Assembly: GCF_001307275.1 (NCBI RefSeq)
Contig: NZ_CP012831.1
Span: forward strand, 4,952,501-5,016,500
Direction of reading: 5' to 3'
Length of the DNA stretch: 64,000 nt
Source: Pseudomonas fluorescens
Lineage (GTDB): Bacteria > Pseudomonadota > Gammaproteobacteria > Pseudomonadales > Pseudomonadaceae
Each line of letters opens with the position of its first letter. The stretch's first letter is position 1. This document shows positions 21,080 to 30,150 of this stretch, piece after piece. Position numbers and translations under genes: made by a program. The notes under the pieces were generated by a model. That model worked only from the letters and a program-made list of their open reading frames with translations, did not search any database and had not been told where the DNA came from.

Positions 21080-21369
21080 AGCCAGGTGTTGACCTTGTCG
21101 TGCTCGATCGATAGCTCGACGAAACCTGAGTAGTTGATGGCTTCGGCCCAGTCTGGGGTGTCCAGGGCGCGGGCCTGGAGGTCTTCGGCGAGCACGAACA
21201 GGTTCACGCCGGCGGCCTGCAGCCGTTCGAACGGTGGGCTGCCCGGTTGCAACGCGTACGTCGCGTCGCCGCACAGCAGCAGCGCATCCTGATTGCCCAG
21301 CACCCGCAGGCAACTGGCGAGGTGGTTATCGCCGAAGGGCGAATGAGACAACACATGCAAAGTCGACAT
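21076..21369 (-). CDS. tusB: Sulfurtransferase complex subunit TusB
   Basis: TusB (DsrH family) is the 97-residue subunit of the TusBCD sulfur-relay heterohexamer. MSTLHVLSHSPFG and LLCGDATYAL are typical of the family. It overlaps tusE by 4 bases and abuts tusC. Confidence 0.93.
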   Translation of the reverse strand: MSTLHVLSHSPFGDNHLASCLRVLGNQDALLLCGDATYALQPGSPPFERLQAAGVNLFVLAEDLQARALDTPDWAEAINYSGFVELSIEHDKVNTWL

Positions 21370-21731
21370 CAGAGGGTGATCACCTGGTCGTAACGGTCGA
21401 TGAGCGCGGCGATGTCCGGCGCGCTCAGTACTTTCACCTCGCCCAGCGCCAGGGCGGCGCTGGCAACGCCACGTTCGGCGGCGCTGTCGGCGCAGAGGAA
21501 CAGGTCTTCGACGCCGAACATCGGCAACGCCTGCAGGTTGGCGCTCAGGTCCTTTTGCTGGACCGCCTTGGCGTTTTGGCCGGCGGTGAGCTGGAACACG
21601 CCGTCATCGAGAAACAGCAGGCCGATGGGCAGGTCGAACGCACCGCCGGCCAGGACGATGTCCAGGGCTTCACGGGCGCCGGGGCCGGACCAGGGGGCCT
21701 GGCGGCTGATCAGCAATAAAGACTTGGCCAT
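21369..21731 (-). CDS. tusC: Sulfurtransferase complex subunit TusC
   Basis: TusC (DsrF family) is a 120-residue DsrE-fold subunit of TusBCD. MAKSLLLISRQAPWSG and GLLFLDDGVFQL are recognisable. It shares a single base with the tusD stop and one with the tusB start, so the operon is tightly packed. Confidence 0.93.
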   Translation of the reverse strand: MAKSLLLISRQAPWSGPGAREALDIVLAGGAFDLPIGLLFLDDGVFQLTAGQNAKAVQQKDLSANLQALPMFGVEDLFLCADSAAERGVASAALALGEVKVLSAPDIAALIDRYDQVITL

Positions 21732-22123
21732 TACGCGCCTCCAAAACAGATCAAGCGGTCGGCGTCCTGGATCGCATCGTGCAACTGGCCCAGCCCGGAC
21801 AAGGCCCAGGGCGCTTCGACGCTGGCCGCCGCCCGCTGGTAACGCTGGGCTTCTTCCTCGTTCAACACGCCACGACGCAACGCCGCCGCGATGCAGACCA
21901 CGCCGTCGAGCCGGTTGTCGCTGACGAATGCGCGCCACTGTTGGGGCAGGTCCTGTTCGTCCTGGGGCGTGACGACACTGGCGCAGGCGTTATAGACGCC
22001 GTCCTGATAGAAAAACAGCCGCACGATCTCATGCCCACCTGCCAGCGCCGCCTGGGCAAACAGCAAGGCACGACGCGAGGAGGGCGCATGGGCGGCGGAA
22101 AACAGCGCAATGGCGAACTTCAT
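21731..22123 (-). CDS. tusD: Sulfurtransferase complex subunit TusD
   Basis: TusD (DsrE family, 130 residues) carries the active cysteine that accepts sulfur from TusA; here the motif is GVVCIAAALRRG (near residue 77). The start at 22123 gives MKFAIALFSAAHAPSS, the family N-terminus; the frame stays open 30 bases further. It is the first gene of tusDCBE-ybiB. TusA and MnmA are outside the window. Confidence 0.95.
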   Translation of the reverse strand: MKFAIALFSAAHAPSSRRALLFAQAALAGGHEIVRLFFYQDGVYNACASVVTPQDEQDLPQQWRAFVSDNRLDGVVCIAAALRRGVLNEEEAQRYQRAAASVEAPWALSGLGQLHDAIQDADRLICFGGA

Positions 22124-22251
22124 GACAGACCCGATCAGCAAAACTGCGGCCATGATAAAGCTTTATGGGCGGTGGGGCGATTGCCAGGAAAGGAGGGCTA
22201 GACCTGTTTGTATCAGGGGGGATTTAAAGATTGCTCCTGCTCGATTGCATT

Positions 22252-22355
22252 GTAGGAGCTGCCGAGCGAAGCGAGGCTGCGATCTTTTCGAATTCAATTG
22301 AGTCTCAAGCGAAAGATCAAAAGATCGCAGCCTCGCTTCGCTCGGCAGCTCCTAC
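22252..22355. repeat. Long inverted repeat, GTAGGAGCTGCCGAGCG family
   Basis: Two perfectly complementary 37-base arms (22252-22288 and 22319-22355) flank 30 bases. The arm starts GTAGGAGCTGCCGAGCGAAG and differs from the other REP families here. A partial GCGGGAGCAAGCTCCC unit follows at about 22360-22388. Confidence 0.88.
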
Positions 22356-22390
22356 GGGCCCAGCGGGAGCAAGCTCCCTTGCCACAGGGG

Positions 22391-22726
22391 TCAGGGCTTG
22401 GCCTTCAGGCCATGCAACTCGCAATACTCCGCCCACGCCATCCCCGCCATCTCTGCCACTTCCTTATGCACCTCCAGGCGCTGGGCCTGGTACTCCTCGG
22501 GCGAGGCGGCGGTCAGTTGCAAAGTCAGTTCCCAGGCAAACAGGCCCAGGCGCTCGGCCTCGGCTTCGAACGCTTCGTGCAAGCGCTCGGCACGGTACTG
22601 TGCGGCGGTCTCGCCCTTGGCCTGGGCCAGCAGCGGGTTGAGGTGGTCCAGTTCGTGGCGCAGTTCGGGGCGCTCATCGAGAAATTTTTCCAGGGCCCGT
22701 TCGTGTTGCTGTTCGGTTGCCGCCAT
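22391..22726 (-). CDS. Conserved hypothetical protein, helical, acidic (possibly DUF6388-like)
   Basis: The 111-residue protein (MAATEQQHERALEKFLDERP at the start) is almost entirely charged, amphipathic helix with no signal peptide, membrane segment or cysteine pair. Its composition and the motif AQAKGETAAQYRAERLHEAF recall a small Pseudomonas-restricted family that I believe is DUF6388; that name is from memory. AAGGAGTG precedes the ATG. It follows the HTH gene by 2 bases, so the two are one unit. No function can be given. Confidence 0.7.
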   Translation of the reverse strand: MAATEQQHERALEKFLDERPELRHELDHLNPLLAQAKGETAAQYRAERLHEAFEAEAERLGLFAWELTLQLTAASPEEYQAQRLEVHKEVAEMAGMAWAEYCELHGLKAKP

Positions 22727-22728
22727 GG

Positions 22729-22989
22729 TCACTCCTTGGGAGACGAAGACTGCTTCTTGCTGGCCTTGGCCGCAGCCGCCAGGCATTCAAGGGCGAATTG
22801 TTCGGTGTAGGTCATCTGGATCGGCGTGGTTTCGCCCTTGACGGTGCGTTCGCCGTCGAGGATGTAGCGAATCCGCTTGTCGGTGACGCCGATTCGCTTG
22901 GCGATCCACGAAGGTGTCTGGCCGATCTGGCTGATCAGTTTGTCGGCATATTCCGGGGTGGGCTTGTAGAACTCGGCGTTGGGGGTCAT
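22729..22989 (-). CDS. Small helix-turn-helix protein
   Basis: The 86-residue protein contains IGQTPSWIAKRIGVTDKRIRYILDG (written here across residues about 22-46), which fits an XRE/Cro-like helix-turn-helix: IAKRIGVTDKRIRYILDG spans the turn and recognition helix. The C-terminus is Lys/Ser-rich (KASKKQSSSPKE). It is upstream of and nearly touching the acidic helical gene. It could be a DNA-binding regulator, but no target is evident. Confidence 0.7.
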   Translation of the reverse strand: MTPNAEFYKPTPEYADKLISQIGQTPSWIAKRIGVTDKRIRYILDGERTVKGETTPIQMTYTEQFALECLAAAAKASKKQSSSPKE

Positions 22990-23128
22990 GGGGGTTCCGC
23001 GTGGCTGGTGGCGATGGCGCGACAGATTGCGTGAATCGGTGCTCGCTGTCGCGGGTAAATTTCAGTAAAGCAGCACGATGGCTCGGGCCGCAGTGCTACA
23101 GTCCGTTTTTTTTCGATGAGTGAACGCA

Positions 23129-23479
23129 ATGCGAATGTTGACGGTGGCCCTGGCCGCCACTTTGCTGGTCGGCTGCGCGGGTTCGGCGATGAACGAGGCT
23201 CGGACCCAGGCCCCTTACAAGACCCTGACCTCGGACAAGCCGGAACAGGTCGTGGCCCAGTGCGTGCAGTTTTCCTGGCAGGACGAAGCGGTATTCGGTG
23301 TCGATGCCGGCGCCTACCTGCAACCGGGCAAGAAAGGTGGCTCCACGGTCTACACCCGCTCCGCCGAATCGTTTGTCGATTTGCACGCCGGTGCGACGGG
23401 CACCGAGTTGAGCTATTACGCCAAGCATGACGACTTCGTGGCCAAGCGCCGGTTGGCGGCGTTGGCGACTTGCTTGTAA
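23129..23479 (+). CDS. Small predicted lipoprotein
   Basis: The 116-residue protein begins MRMLTVALAATLLVGCAGSA, a lipoprotein signal with lipobox LVGC, so Cys16 should be lipidated. The mature part has no family I recognise; the conserved-looking motif is VVAQCVQFSWQDEAVFGVDAGAY. The ATG at 23129 is chosen over a GTG 9 bases upstream, which overlaps the probable ribosome site. Confidence 0.75.
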   Translation: MRMLTVALAATLLVGCAGSAMNEARTQAPYKTLTSDKPEQVVAQCVQFSWQDEAVFGVDAGAYLQPGKKGGSTVYTRSAESFVDLHAGATGTELSYYAKHDDFVAKRRLAALATCL

Positions 23480-23508
23480 GCAGCTCGCACTAACGCCCCG
23501 GATCCTAT

Positions 23509-23598
23509 GTGGGAGCGAGCTTGCTCGCGATAGCGGCGGGTCAGACGACAGAAATGTTGACCGTTAAATGGCTATCGCGAGCAAGCTCGCTCCCACAG
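23509..23598. repeat. REP doublet, GTGGGAGCGAGC family
   Basis: Inverted REP pair between the convergent ends of the lipoprotein gene and the GNAT gene; both halves carry the GAGCTTGCTCGC core. Confidence 0.9.
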
Positions 23599-23608
23599 GG
23601 GCTGCGTT

Positions 23609-24037
23609 TCAAGCCGTGTCCAGGCGCTTCTGGAAGAAGAAACGCTGGTGGCCCGGCGGGTAGTCGTCGATCAGGCCGCACTCGGTGAAACCGTGTCTGC
23701 GGTAGAACGCCGGGGCCTGGAAGTCGAAGGTGTCCAGCCAGATGCCCACGCAGTTTTTCTCCCGGGCCAGTGCTTCGGCCATCTGCATCAGGGTCGAGCC
23801 GGTGCCCTGGCCCCGGGCCTGTTCCGGCACCACCAGCAGCTCGATATACAGCCAGCGAAAAAACACTCGGCCGTAGAGCCCGCCGACAATTTCGCCCTGT
23901 TCGTCCCGCACCAGCCAGGCCACCAGTTCAGGTGCACTGCCACCGGTCTTGGCGGTGTTGAAGGCGCGTAGCGGGGCGAGGATGGCTTGGCGTTCTTCGT
24001 CGGTGGGCGTGTCCGTGCGTTCGATTCGTAGTGTCAT
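23609..24037 (-). CDS. GNAT-family N-acetyltransferase
   Basis: The 142-residue protein has the GNAT acetyl-CoA site EQARGQGTGSTLMQMAEALAR (around residues 72-92, matching Q/RxxGxG/A) and the late motif FYRRHGFTECGLIDDYPPG. GGLYGRVFFRWLYIELLVV forms the central strands. The substrate is unknown. It is divergent from ggt. Confidence 0.9.
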   Translation of the reverse strand: MTLRIERTDTPTDEERQAILAPLRAFNTAKTGGSAPELVAWLVRDEQGEIVGGLYGRVFFRWLYIELLVVPEQARGQGTGSTLMQMAEALAREKNCVGIWLDTFDFQAPAFYRRHGFTECGLIDDYPPGHQRFFFQKRLDTA

Positions 24038-24201
24038 CGGCGATGTCCCTATTCAGTCAAGATCAAGCGCAGGAGCCTATCCCAAAGGCTGGCGTGACGT
24101 CATCCGGTCGGCGGGGAAACAGGCGCATTACGCAAACCAAGCCATACTGCCTAATGCTTTTGAAGCGATCCCTATTCCAAAAAACAAGAAGAGACCGACT
24201 C

Positions 24202-25929
24202 ATGAAGTTCGAATCCTTGGCCCGGACCCTCATCGCGACGTCACTGACCCTCGGTTGTTTATCGGCGTACGCCGCTTCCCAGGCGCCGGTGGCGGCCGAG
24301 AACGGCATGGTGGTCACTGCCCAGCACCTGGCGACCCATGTCGGCGTCGATGTGCTCAAGAATGGCGGCAATGCCGTGGATGCGGCGGTGGCGGTGGGCT
24401 ATGCCCTGGCGGTGGTGTATCCGGCGGCGGGCAACCTGGGCGGGGGTGGTTTCATGACCCTGCAATTGGCCGACGGTCGCAAGACGTTCCTGGATTTCCG
24501 CGAAAAGGCCCCCCTGGCCGCCACTGCCAACATGTATCTGGACAAGGACGGCAACGTCGTGCCCGAACTCAGCACCCGCGGCCACCTGGCGGTAGGCGTG
24601 CCCGGCACCGTGTCCGGCATGGAGCTGGCGTTGAGCAAGTACGGCAGCAAACCCCGGGCGGAATTGATTGCCCCGGCCATCAAGTTCGCCGAAGAAGGCT
24701 TCGCCCTGGAGCAGGGTGATGTCGATCTGCTGGAAACCGCCACCGATGTGTTCAAGAAGGACATGCGCGATTCCGGTGCGATCTTCCTGCACAACGGCGA
24801 GCCCATGCAGGTCGGCCAGAAGCTGGTGCAAAAGGATCTCGCCAAGACCCTGCGGGAAATCTCCGCCAAGGGCGCCGACGGTTTCTACAAGGGCTGGGTC
24901 GCCGATGCCCTGGTCACCTCCAGCCAGGCCAACAAAGGCATCATCACCCAGGCCGACCTGGACAAGTACAAGACCCGCGAGCTCGCCCCGGTGGAGTGCG
25001 ACTACCGTGGTTACCACATTATCTCGGCGCCGCCGCCCAGTTCCGGCGGGGTGGTGCTGTGCCAGATCATGAATATCCTCGACGGCTATCCGATGAAGGA
25101 GCTGGGGTTCCATTCGGCCCAGGGCATGCACTATCAGATCGAAGCCATGCGCCACGCCTACGTGGACCGCAACAGCTACCTGGGTGACCCGGATTTCGTG
25201 AAGAACCCCATCGACCATCTGCTGGACAAGACCTACGCCGCCAAGCTACGGGCCGCGATCGAGCCGCAAAAGGCCGGCGACTCGCAGAAGATCAAGCCCG
25301 GCGTGGCGCCCCATGAGGGCAGCAACACCACCCATTACTCCATCGTCGACAAGTGGGGCAACGCCGTTTCGGTTACCTACACCTTGAACGACTGGTTCGG
25401 CGCGGGCGTCATGGCGAGCAAGACCGGGGTGATCCTCAACGATGAGATGGACGACTTCACCGCCAAGGTCGGTGTGCCCAACATGTATGGCCTGGTGCAG
25501 GGCGAGGCCAACGCCATCGCGCCGGGCAAGGCACCACTGTCATCCATGAGCCCGACCATCGTCACCAAGGACGGCAAGACGGTCATGGTGGTGGGCACCC
25601 CGGGCGGCAGCCGGATCATCACCGCGACGTTGCTGACCATCCTCAACGTGATCGACTACGGCATGAACCTCCAGGAGGCGGTCGATGCGCCGCGTTTCCA
25701 CCAGCAATGGATGCCGGAGGAAACCAACCTGGAGACGTTCGCGGCCAGCCCCGATACCCAGAAACTGCTGGAGAGCTGGGGGCACAAGTTTGCCGGCCCG
25801 CAAGACCCCAACCACATCGCCGCGATCCTGGTCGGCGCGCCGTCATTGGGCGGCAAGCCAGTGGGCAAGAACCGCTTCTATGGCGCCAACGACCCCCGTC
25901 GCAATACCGGGTTGTCGCTGGGTTATTGA
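24202..25929 (+). CDS. ggt: Gamma-glutamyltranspeptidase, periplasmic
   Basis: GGT hydrolyses or transfers the gamma-glutamyl group of glutathione. The 575-residue precursor has a signal peptide (MKFESLARTLIATSLTLGCL, then SAYAASQAP). The autoprocessing and catalytic threonine is in SNTTHYSIVDKWGNAVSVTY (Thr376), dividing large and small subunits, and the oxyanion motif is GTPGGSRIITATL. The start at 24202 is chosen because it gives the signal peptide; the frame is open 57 codons upstream. Confidence 0.95.
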   Translation: MKFESLARTLIATSLTLGCLSAYAASQAPVAAENGMVVTAQHLATHVGVDVLKNGGNAVDAAVAVGYALAVVYPAAGNLGGGGFMTLQLADGRKTFLDFREKAPLAATANMYLDKDGNVVPELSTRGHLAVGVPGTVSGMELALSKYGSKPRAELIAPAIKFAEEGFALEQGDVDLLETATDVFKKDMRDSGAIFLHNGEPMQVGQKLVQKDLAKTLREISAKGADGFYKGWVADALVTSSQANKGIITQADLDKYKTRELAPVECDYRGYHIISAPPPSSGGVVLCQIMNILDGYPMKELGFHSAQGMHYQIEAMRHAYVDRNSYLGDPDFVKNPIDHLLDKTYAAKLRAAIEPQKAGDSQKIKPGVAPHEGSNTTHYSIVDKWGNAVSVTYTLNDWFGAGVMASKTGVILNDEMDDFTAKVGVPNMYGLVQGEANAIAPGKAPLSSMSPTIVTKDGKTVMVVGTPGGSRIITATLLTILNVIDYGMNLQEAVDAPRFHQQWMPEETNLETFAASPDTQKLLESWGHKFAGPQDPNHIAAILVGAPSLGGKPVGKNRFYGANDPRRNTGLSLGY

Positions 25930-25969
25930 TGAGTTGCACGGCTGCGACACGGTTTGAAGAGGGAAGGTC

Positions 25970-26503
25970 ATGAACACCGCATTGCTGATTATCGATGTCC
26001 AGAACGCACTGTGCAGCGGCGAAGAGGAATGCTTCGACAGCCAGCGCATCATCCGGACCATCAGTGACCTCGGTGCCAGGGCCAGGGCTGCCGGCCGGAC
26101 GGTGATCCTGATCCAGCATGAAGAGCTGGATGGGGCGCTGACCCATGGCGCCACCGGCTGGCAACTGGCCGTCGGCCTGTCGACCGCGGCGGATGACCTG
26201 CGGGTGCGCAAGACCACGGCCGATGCTTTCTACCAGACCGACCTGCAACCGTTGTTGCAGGCCCGAGGCATCGACCGCCTGGTGATCTGCGGGCTGCAAA
26301 CCGACTATTGCATCAATGCCACCGTGCGTCAGGCCCATGCCCTGGGGTACGACGTGGTCCTGGCGGCCGATGCCCACTCCACCGTGGACAACGGCAGCAT
26401 GGCGGCCGAGCAGATCATCGCCAACCACAACAACCGGCTGGGGCGACTGAGCAGTGCTGTATCGCGGATTGATGTAATGCCGGCTGCTGAAATCCGTCTG
26501 TAG
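25970..26503 (+). CDS. Isochorismatase-family cysteine hydrolase
   Basis: The 177-residue protein has the catalytic triad of the isochorismatase/nicotinamidase superfamily: Asp9 in LIIDVQNALC, Lys81 in VRKTTADAFY and Cys114 in GLQTDYCINATVRQA. It is 40 bases after ggt and may be co-transcribed. The family hydrolyses amides or vinyl ethers; the substrate cannot be told. Confidence 0.9.
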   Translation: MNTALLIIDVQNALCSGEEECFDSQRIIRTISDLGARARAAGRTVILIQHEELDGALTHGATGWQLAVGLSTAADDLRVRKTTADAFYQTDLQPLLQARGIDRLVICGLQTDYCINATVRQAHALGYDVVLAADAHSTVDNGSMAAEQIIANHNNRLGRLSSAVSRIDVMPAAEIRL

Positions 26504-26563
26504 CCGATACTCACTGTTTGGGCTGGAGCAGGAGACCTATGGCTCAGCCTCGAGGATGGTTCT

Positions 26564-27424
26564 TCACGGCGCGCCAAGCACCATCGTCCAGTACACCCCC
26601 GCATCGCTGCGCGAGTCGCTGGCCGACGCTGCGCCCATCTGGGTGAACATCGGGTTCATCAGGTTGGCGCAGTGTCCGGGGCTGGCGAGCCAATCGTGCA
26701 TGGCCTGGCTCGGTGAGCGTTGGCCGGCGGCGATGTTCTCACCCAATTTACGTCCGCGAAAGCCGGCGCTCCTGGCGCGATCAGAGGTGGAGCGACCGTC
26801 CGGGTCGCGATGGGCGAAATAGTTGTCCTGGGCCATCGACCGGCTGTGGCCTTGGGCGGCCGTTCCCAACGCGGCGTTCCAGCTCAGCGGCCGAGCCGCC
26901 GCGAAGCGCTGGCGCCCGCACATCCGTGGCTTGGCCCTGGCGGCGTTGACCTGGGCCAGCAGCGTCTTGTCCGCCGCCCCCACGTCGCTCATCCGCGTGC
27001 CACCCATGGGCTGCGCCAATACCAGGCGCCACTCGTCACCGACCCGATTGACGCCGATATCGGCGTACTGGTTGTCCAGCAACGCCGCGCAATGCTCGTT
27101 CGCCAACATCTCGAAGGCCTCTTCGGCATCCTGTGCATCGGTCAGGCGGATGCTGCGCACGGCCCGGGCTTGATAGCCGGCGTCCTGCAAGGTTTCCCGC
27201 AGGCCACCGCGAAAGCCGATCGGCAAGCCCAGGTTCGAACGCAGCACCAGCGGCTGCGTGGCGCGCACCGTGCGCCACTCACAACGGCGGGACTGGCTAC
27301 GGAAGTCGTTGATGGCGTCCACCAGTTGCCTTTCGCCCCGCGCATGGGCGGGGCTGGCGAACAAGGGAAACAGGGCAAGCAGGCACAGCGAAACGAAACG
27401 GCAAGAGCGAACAAGGTGGCGCAT
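26564..27424 (-). CDS. Secreted CAP-domain (SCP-like) protein
   Basis: The 286-residue protein has a signal peptide (MRHLVRSCRFVSLCLLALFP, cleaved after PAHA). The C-terminal CAP domain (about 150-283) is recognisable from AAQGHSRSMAQDNYFAHRDP, GENIAAGQ and WLASPGHCANLMNP, which place the cavity histidines. The N-terminal 120 residues contain two cysteines and are not recognised. It probably acts in the periplasm or outside. Confidence 0.88.
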   Translation of the reverse strand: MRHLVRSCRFVSLCLLALFPLFASPAHARGERQLVDAINDFRSQSRRCEWRTVRATQPLVLRSNLGLPIGFRGGLRETLQDAGYQARAVRSIRLTDAQDAEEAFEMLANEHCAALLDNQYADIGVNRVGDEWRLVLAQPMGGTRMSDVGAADKTLLAQVNAARAKPRMCGRQRFAAARPLSWNAALGTAAQGHSRSMAQDNYFAHRDPDGRSTSDRARSAGFRGRKLGENIAAGQRSPSQAMHDWLASPGHCANLMNPMFTQMGAASASDSRSDAGVYWTMVLGAP

Positions 27425-27637
27425 GGGGCGAACGGCTCAAGAGGGGAGGTTGCTTTAGCGCCAGGCTTGGCGCCGATCAGCTGGAAAACCCGTGGCTGCA
27501 GGTTGGCGAGGTTTTCACGGCTGGGGTAGGACTGTGGGTTTTGAAACAAGTTTCCGGAAGACGAAGACTCTCTGCGAGCTGGCACAACTCATTGTGGCGA
27601 GGGGAAAGGCTCCCTCGCCATAAAGAGTTCAGTCAGT

Positions 27638-28603
27638 TCAATTCGCCGTTTCAGCCACAGGCACCTTGGCCCGCTCAACCTTGCGATAGGTCAGCAACAC
27701 GATGCCGGTCACCACAATCGCGCCGCCCATCACCTGGCCCGGGTTGAGCATCTGGTCCAGCACCAGCCAGCCGATCAGCAGTGTCGCCAGCGGTTCGATG
27801 TTCATCACCGGAGCGTTGCGCGGCATGTCCAGGCGGGGCACGGAGATGAACAGCACGATGAACCCGGTGCCATAGAGCACCACCAGGGTCGCCAGGGCGA
27901 GCCAGCCGGTGCTGCTGGCCGGCAGGTCGAAACCGCCGGGCAGGGCACCGGTCAGGCCGGCGAGGTTGACGCTGCTGAATACGATGAAAATCGTCAACAG
28001 GCTGCGTACCGATCCGCGCACCTGGGACAACTTGTGGTCGGTGATCCACAGCGCGCAGGCGAACACGCAGGCGGCGCAGAAGGCCAGGCCCACCCCGAGC
28101 AACCATTGCGGGCCGACGTCCTGTGCGGAGGATAAGCGAGCCGGCACTTCCAGTACGAACACCAGCCCCACCAGGATCATGCCCATCAACGCGGCGGTGC
28201 GCGCCGTCGGGCGGGGGCCGCCCAATGCCCAGGTCAGCAAGGCCAGCAGGATCGGAAACACGTTGCCCACCAACAAGGCCAACGCCACTGGCACGCGCGC
28301 CACGGCGGAGTACAGGCACAGGCTCTGGGCGCCGATCAACAACCCCAGGGCCAATTGCCAACGCCACGCCCCGGGCGGCAGGCGCAGACGCTGGCGCTGC
28401 CAGAGCACCATCGCCGCCAATACCAGCAGCGTCCCGCCCGAGCGCAGCAGGATCGCCAGCAGCACCCCGGCACCGTCGTCGAAGGCGGCCCGGGCGGCGA
28501 CATGGTTGCCGGCGAAGGCACAGCCCATGCACAGCAGGACGAGCACCGCGAGATGGCGGGGTAGTGGCGTGGGGGTATCAGGTGTGACAGTGGAGCGGGT
28601 CAT
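27638..28603 (-). CDS. DMT-superfamily (EamA) transporter
   Basis: The 321-residue protein has ten hydrophobic segments forming two EamA repeats, as in RhaT/YdcZ-type exporters. The N-terminal segment HLAVLVLLCMGCAFAGNHVA and the second-repeat segments fit. The start at 28603 (MTRSTV) is preferred over a TTG 33 bases upstream, although the ribosome site is weak. The substrate is unknown. A GTCGTACGAC palindrome lies about 65 bases upstream. Confidence 0.88.
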   Translation of the reverse strand: MTRSTVTPDTPTPLPRHLAVLVLLCMGCAFAGNHVAARAAFDDGAGVLLAILLRSGGTLLVLAAMVLWQRQRLRLPPGAWRWQLALGLLIGAQSLCLYSAVARVPVALALLVGNVFPILLALLTWALGGPRPTARTAALMGMILVGLVFVLEVPARLSSAQDVGPQWLLGVGLAFCAACVFACALWITDHKLSQVRGSVRSLLTIFIVFSSVNLAGLTGALPGGFDLPASSTGWLALATLVVLYGTGFIVLFISVPRLDMPRNAPVMNIEPLATLLIGWLVLDQMLNPGQVMGGAIVVTGIVLLTYRKVERAKVPVAETAN

Positions 28604-28667
28604 GGCAGGTGTCTCGAAGGCGGCCGCCAAGGCCAAAGGCCTCGGAGCGGTTATTTTTAGTTATAGG

Positions 28668-28680
28668 TTGTCGTACGACT
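28668..28680. promoter_or_regulatory. Palindromic site GTCGTACGAC upstream of the DMT transporter gene
   Basis: A perfect 10-bp palindrome within GGTTGTCGTACGACTAAGG. The shape resembles GntR/FadR-type operators (TGT-N-AC dyads). A related GTTGTACGAC sequence occurs upstream of the Nramp-family gene. No regulator gene of that type is adjacent. Confidence 0.35.
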
Positions 28681-28741
28681 AAGGGCTTTTTACCCCATGG
28701 GGTGGTAACAGACAAGGTCCACTCAAGAGCGTCGGAAAACC

Positions 28742-28832
28742 TGTGGCGAGGGAGCTTGCTCCCGCTGGGCTGCGTAGCAGCCCTTTTTTATGAGCGCTTC
28801 GCACTCAAGCGGGAGCAAGCTCCCTCGCCACA
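28742..28832. repeat. REP doublet, TGTGGCGAGGGAGC family
   Basis: Inverted pair with core GAGGGAGCTTGCTCCCGC. Between the arms is GGGCTGCGTAGCAGCCC, itself a hairpin followed by six T residues. It occupies the middle of a 320-base gap between the DMT transporter and the histidine kinase; otherwise only the palindrome at 28668 was seen there. Confidence 0.88.
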
Positions 28833-28923
28833 TCGCATGTCTCGCACATTGTCCGGTGCTTTGCTGTAAAACAAACCTGGCCGCTGTGTCGTTTACAGCC
28901 TTGCCCTTTTTACGGAACAACTC

Positions 28924-30054
28924 ATGCGCCTGGCTGATTTCATTCTCGACAATATCGAGCCGATTCTTCAGGCGTGGGAAGACTTCGCCAAAACCATCAC
29001 CCCCGCGTCCATTGGCATGGATTCCATTGCCCTGCGCGACCATGCCGAACAGATGCTGCGCACCATCGCCGCCGACCTGCGCACTTCGCAAACGCGCAAG
29101 GAGGCGATTGCCAAGTCCCATGGGGAGGCGCCGGCGACCGATACCGAAACCGCCGCCGAAACCCATGCGGTCATCCGCCAGTCCTCGGGGTTTACCGTGG
29201 AGCAAATGGTCTCCGAATACCGGGCCCTGCGCACCAGTGTGCTCATGCTCTGGATGCCGCATACGCAGCTGGATCACAAGCAGGTCATGGACGATCTGAT
29301 TCGCTTCAACGAGGCCGTGGACCAGGCCTTGGCCGAGTCTGTCGTCAGCTACTCCGGGGCGGTGGATGCATCGCGCAACATCTTTCTCGGGATTCTCGGA
29401 CACGACCTGCGCAGCCCCTTGGGCGCGATCCTGCTGAGTTCCGAAGTGCTGCTGCGGGCGGGGGACCTGCCCGCCAAAGCCACCAAGATCACTTCGCGCA
29501 TATACACCAGCGTCAAGCGGGCCAACAAAATCGTCGGCGATCTGCTGGATTTCACCCGTACCCAACTCGGCTCGGGCATTCCGGTGCAGCGCTTCAACGG
29601 CGATCTGGTGGCGGCCTGCGAAGGCATGGTGGAGGAGGCGCGGGCCTATCATCCGGAAAGCGAAATCCTTTTTGAAACGACCAGCGCGCTGGAGGGGCTG
29701 TTTGATCCGGCCCGCATGGAGCAGGTCTTCGCCAACTTGATTGGCAACGCCGTGCAGCATGGCACCGAAGGCACGCCGATTACCGTTTCGATGAGCGCTG
29801 AAGAGGATGTGGCAGTGATCGCGATCAACAACCAGGGCAAGCCCATCGAGAAAGATGCCATGGCCAGCATTTTCAACCCGATGATCCGGCATCTACGCAG
29901 TGGTGAGATGCAGTACGGTTCCACGGCCGGGCTCGGACTGGGCCTGCACATCGCCTCGGCGATCGTATCGGCCCATAAGGGCACCATCGAGGTTCACTCG
30001 AAGGCGCGAGTCGGTACGACCTTTACCGTGCGTATACCCCTGCACCCGGACTGA
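28924..30054 (+). CDS. Orphan soluble sensor histidine kinase (RsbRD-like N-terminus)
   Basis: The 376-residue protein has no membrane segment. The first 150 residues resemble the helical RsbRD_N sensor domain (MRLADFILDNIEPILQAWED). HisKA follows with ILGHDLRSPLGAILL (phospho-His near residue 159), then the N box FANLIGNAVQHG and G2 box GLGLGLHIASAIVS. The G1 box reads INNQGKPI, where classical kinases have DxGxGI, a variant common in this subgroup. No response regulator is adjacent. Confidence 0.88.
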   Translation: MRLADFILDNIEPILQAWEDFAKTITPASIGMDSIALRDHAEQMLRTIAADLRTSQTRKEAIAKSHGEAPATDTETAAETHAVIRQSSGFTVEQMVSEYRALRTSVLMLWMPHTQLDHKQVMDDLIRFNEAVDQALAESVVSYSGAVDASRNIFLGILGHDLRSPLGAILLSSEVLLRAGDLPAKATKITSRIYTSVKRANKIVGDLLDFTRTQLGSGIPVQRFNGDLVAACEGMVEEARAYHPESEILFETTSALEGLFDPARMEQVFANLIGNAVQHGTEGTPITVSMSAEEDVAVIAINNQGKPIEKDAMASIFNPMIRHLRSGEMQYGSTAGLGLGLHIASAIVSAHKGTIEVHSKARVGTTFTVRIPLHPD

Positions 30055-30150
30055 TCGATTGTGCGGATGAGCCTTTTCGTATACTTGTACGATGTCTTAT
30101 CACGGAGTAAAACTGTCGTCCCGTCCAATAATAATTAACGGAGACGCACG

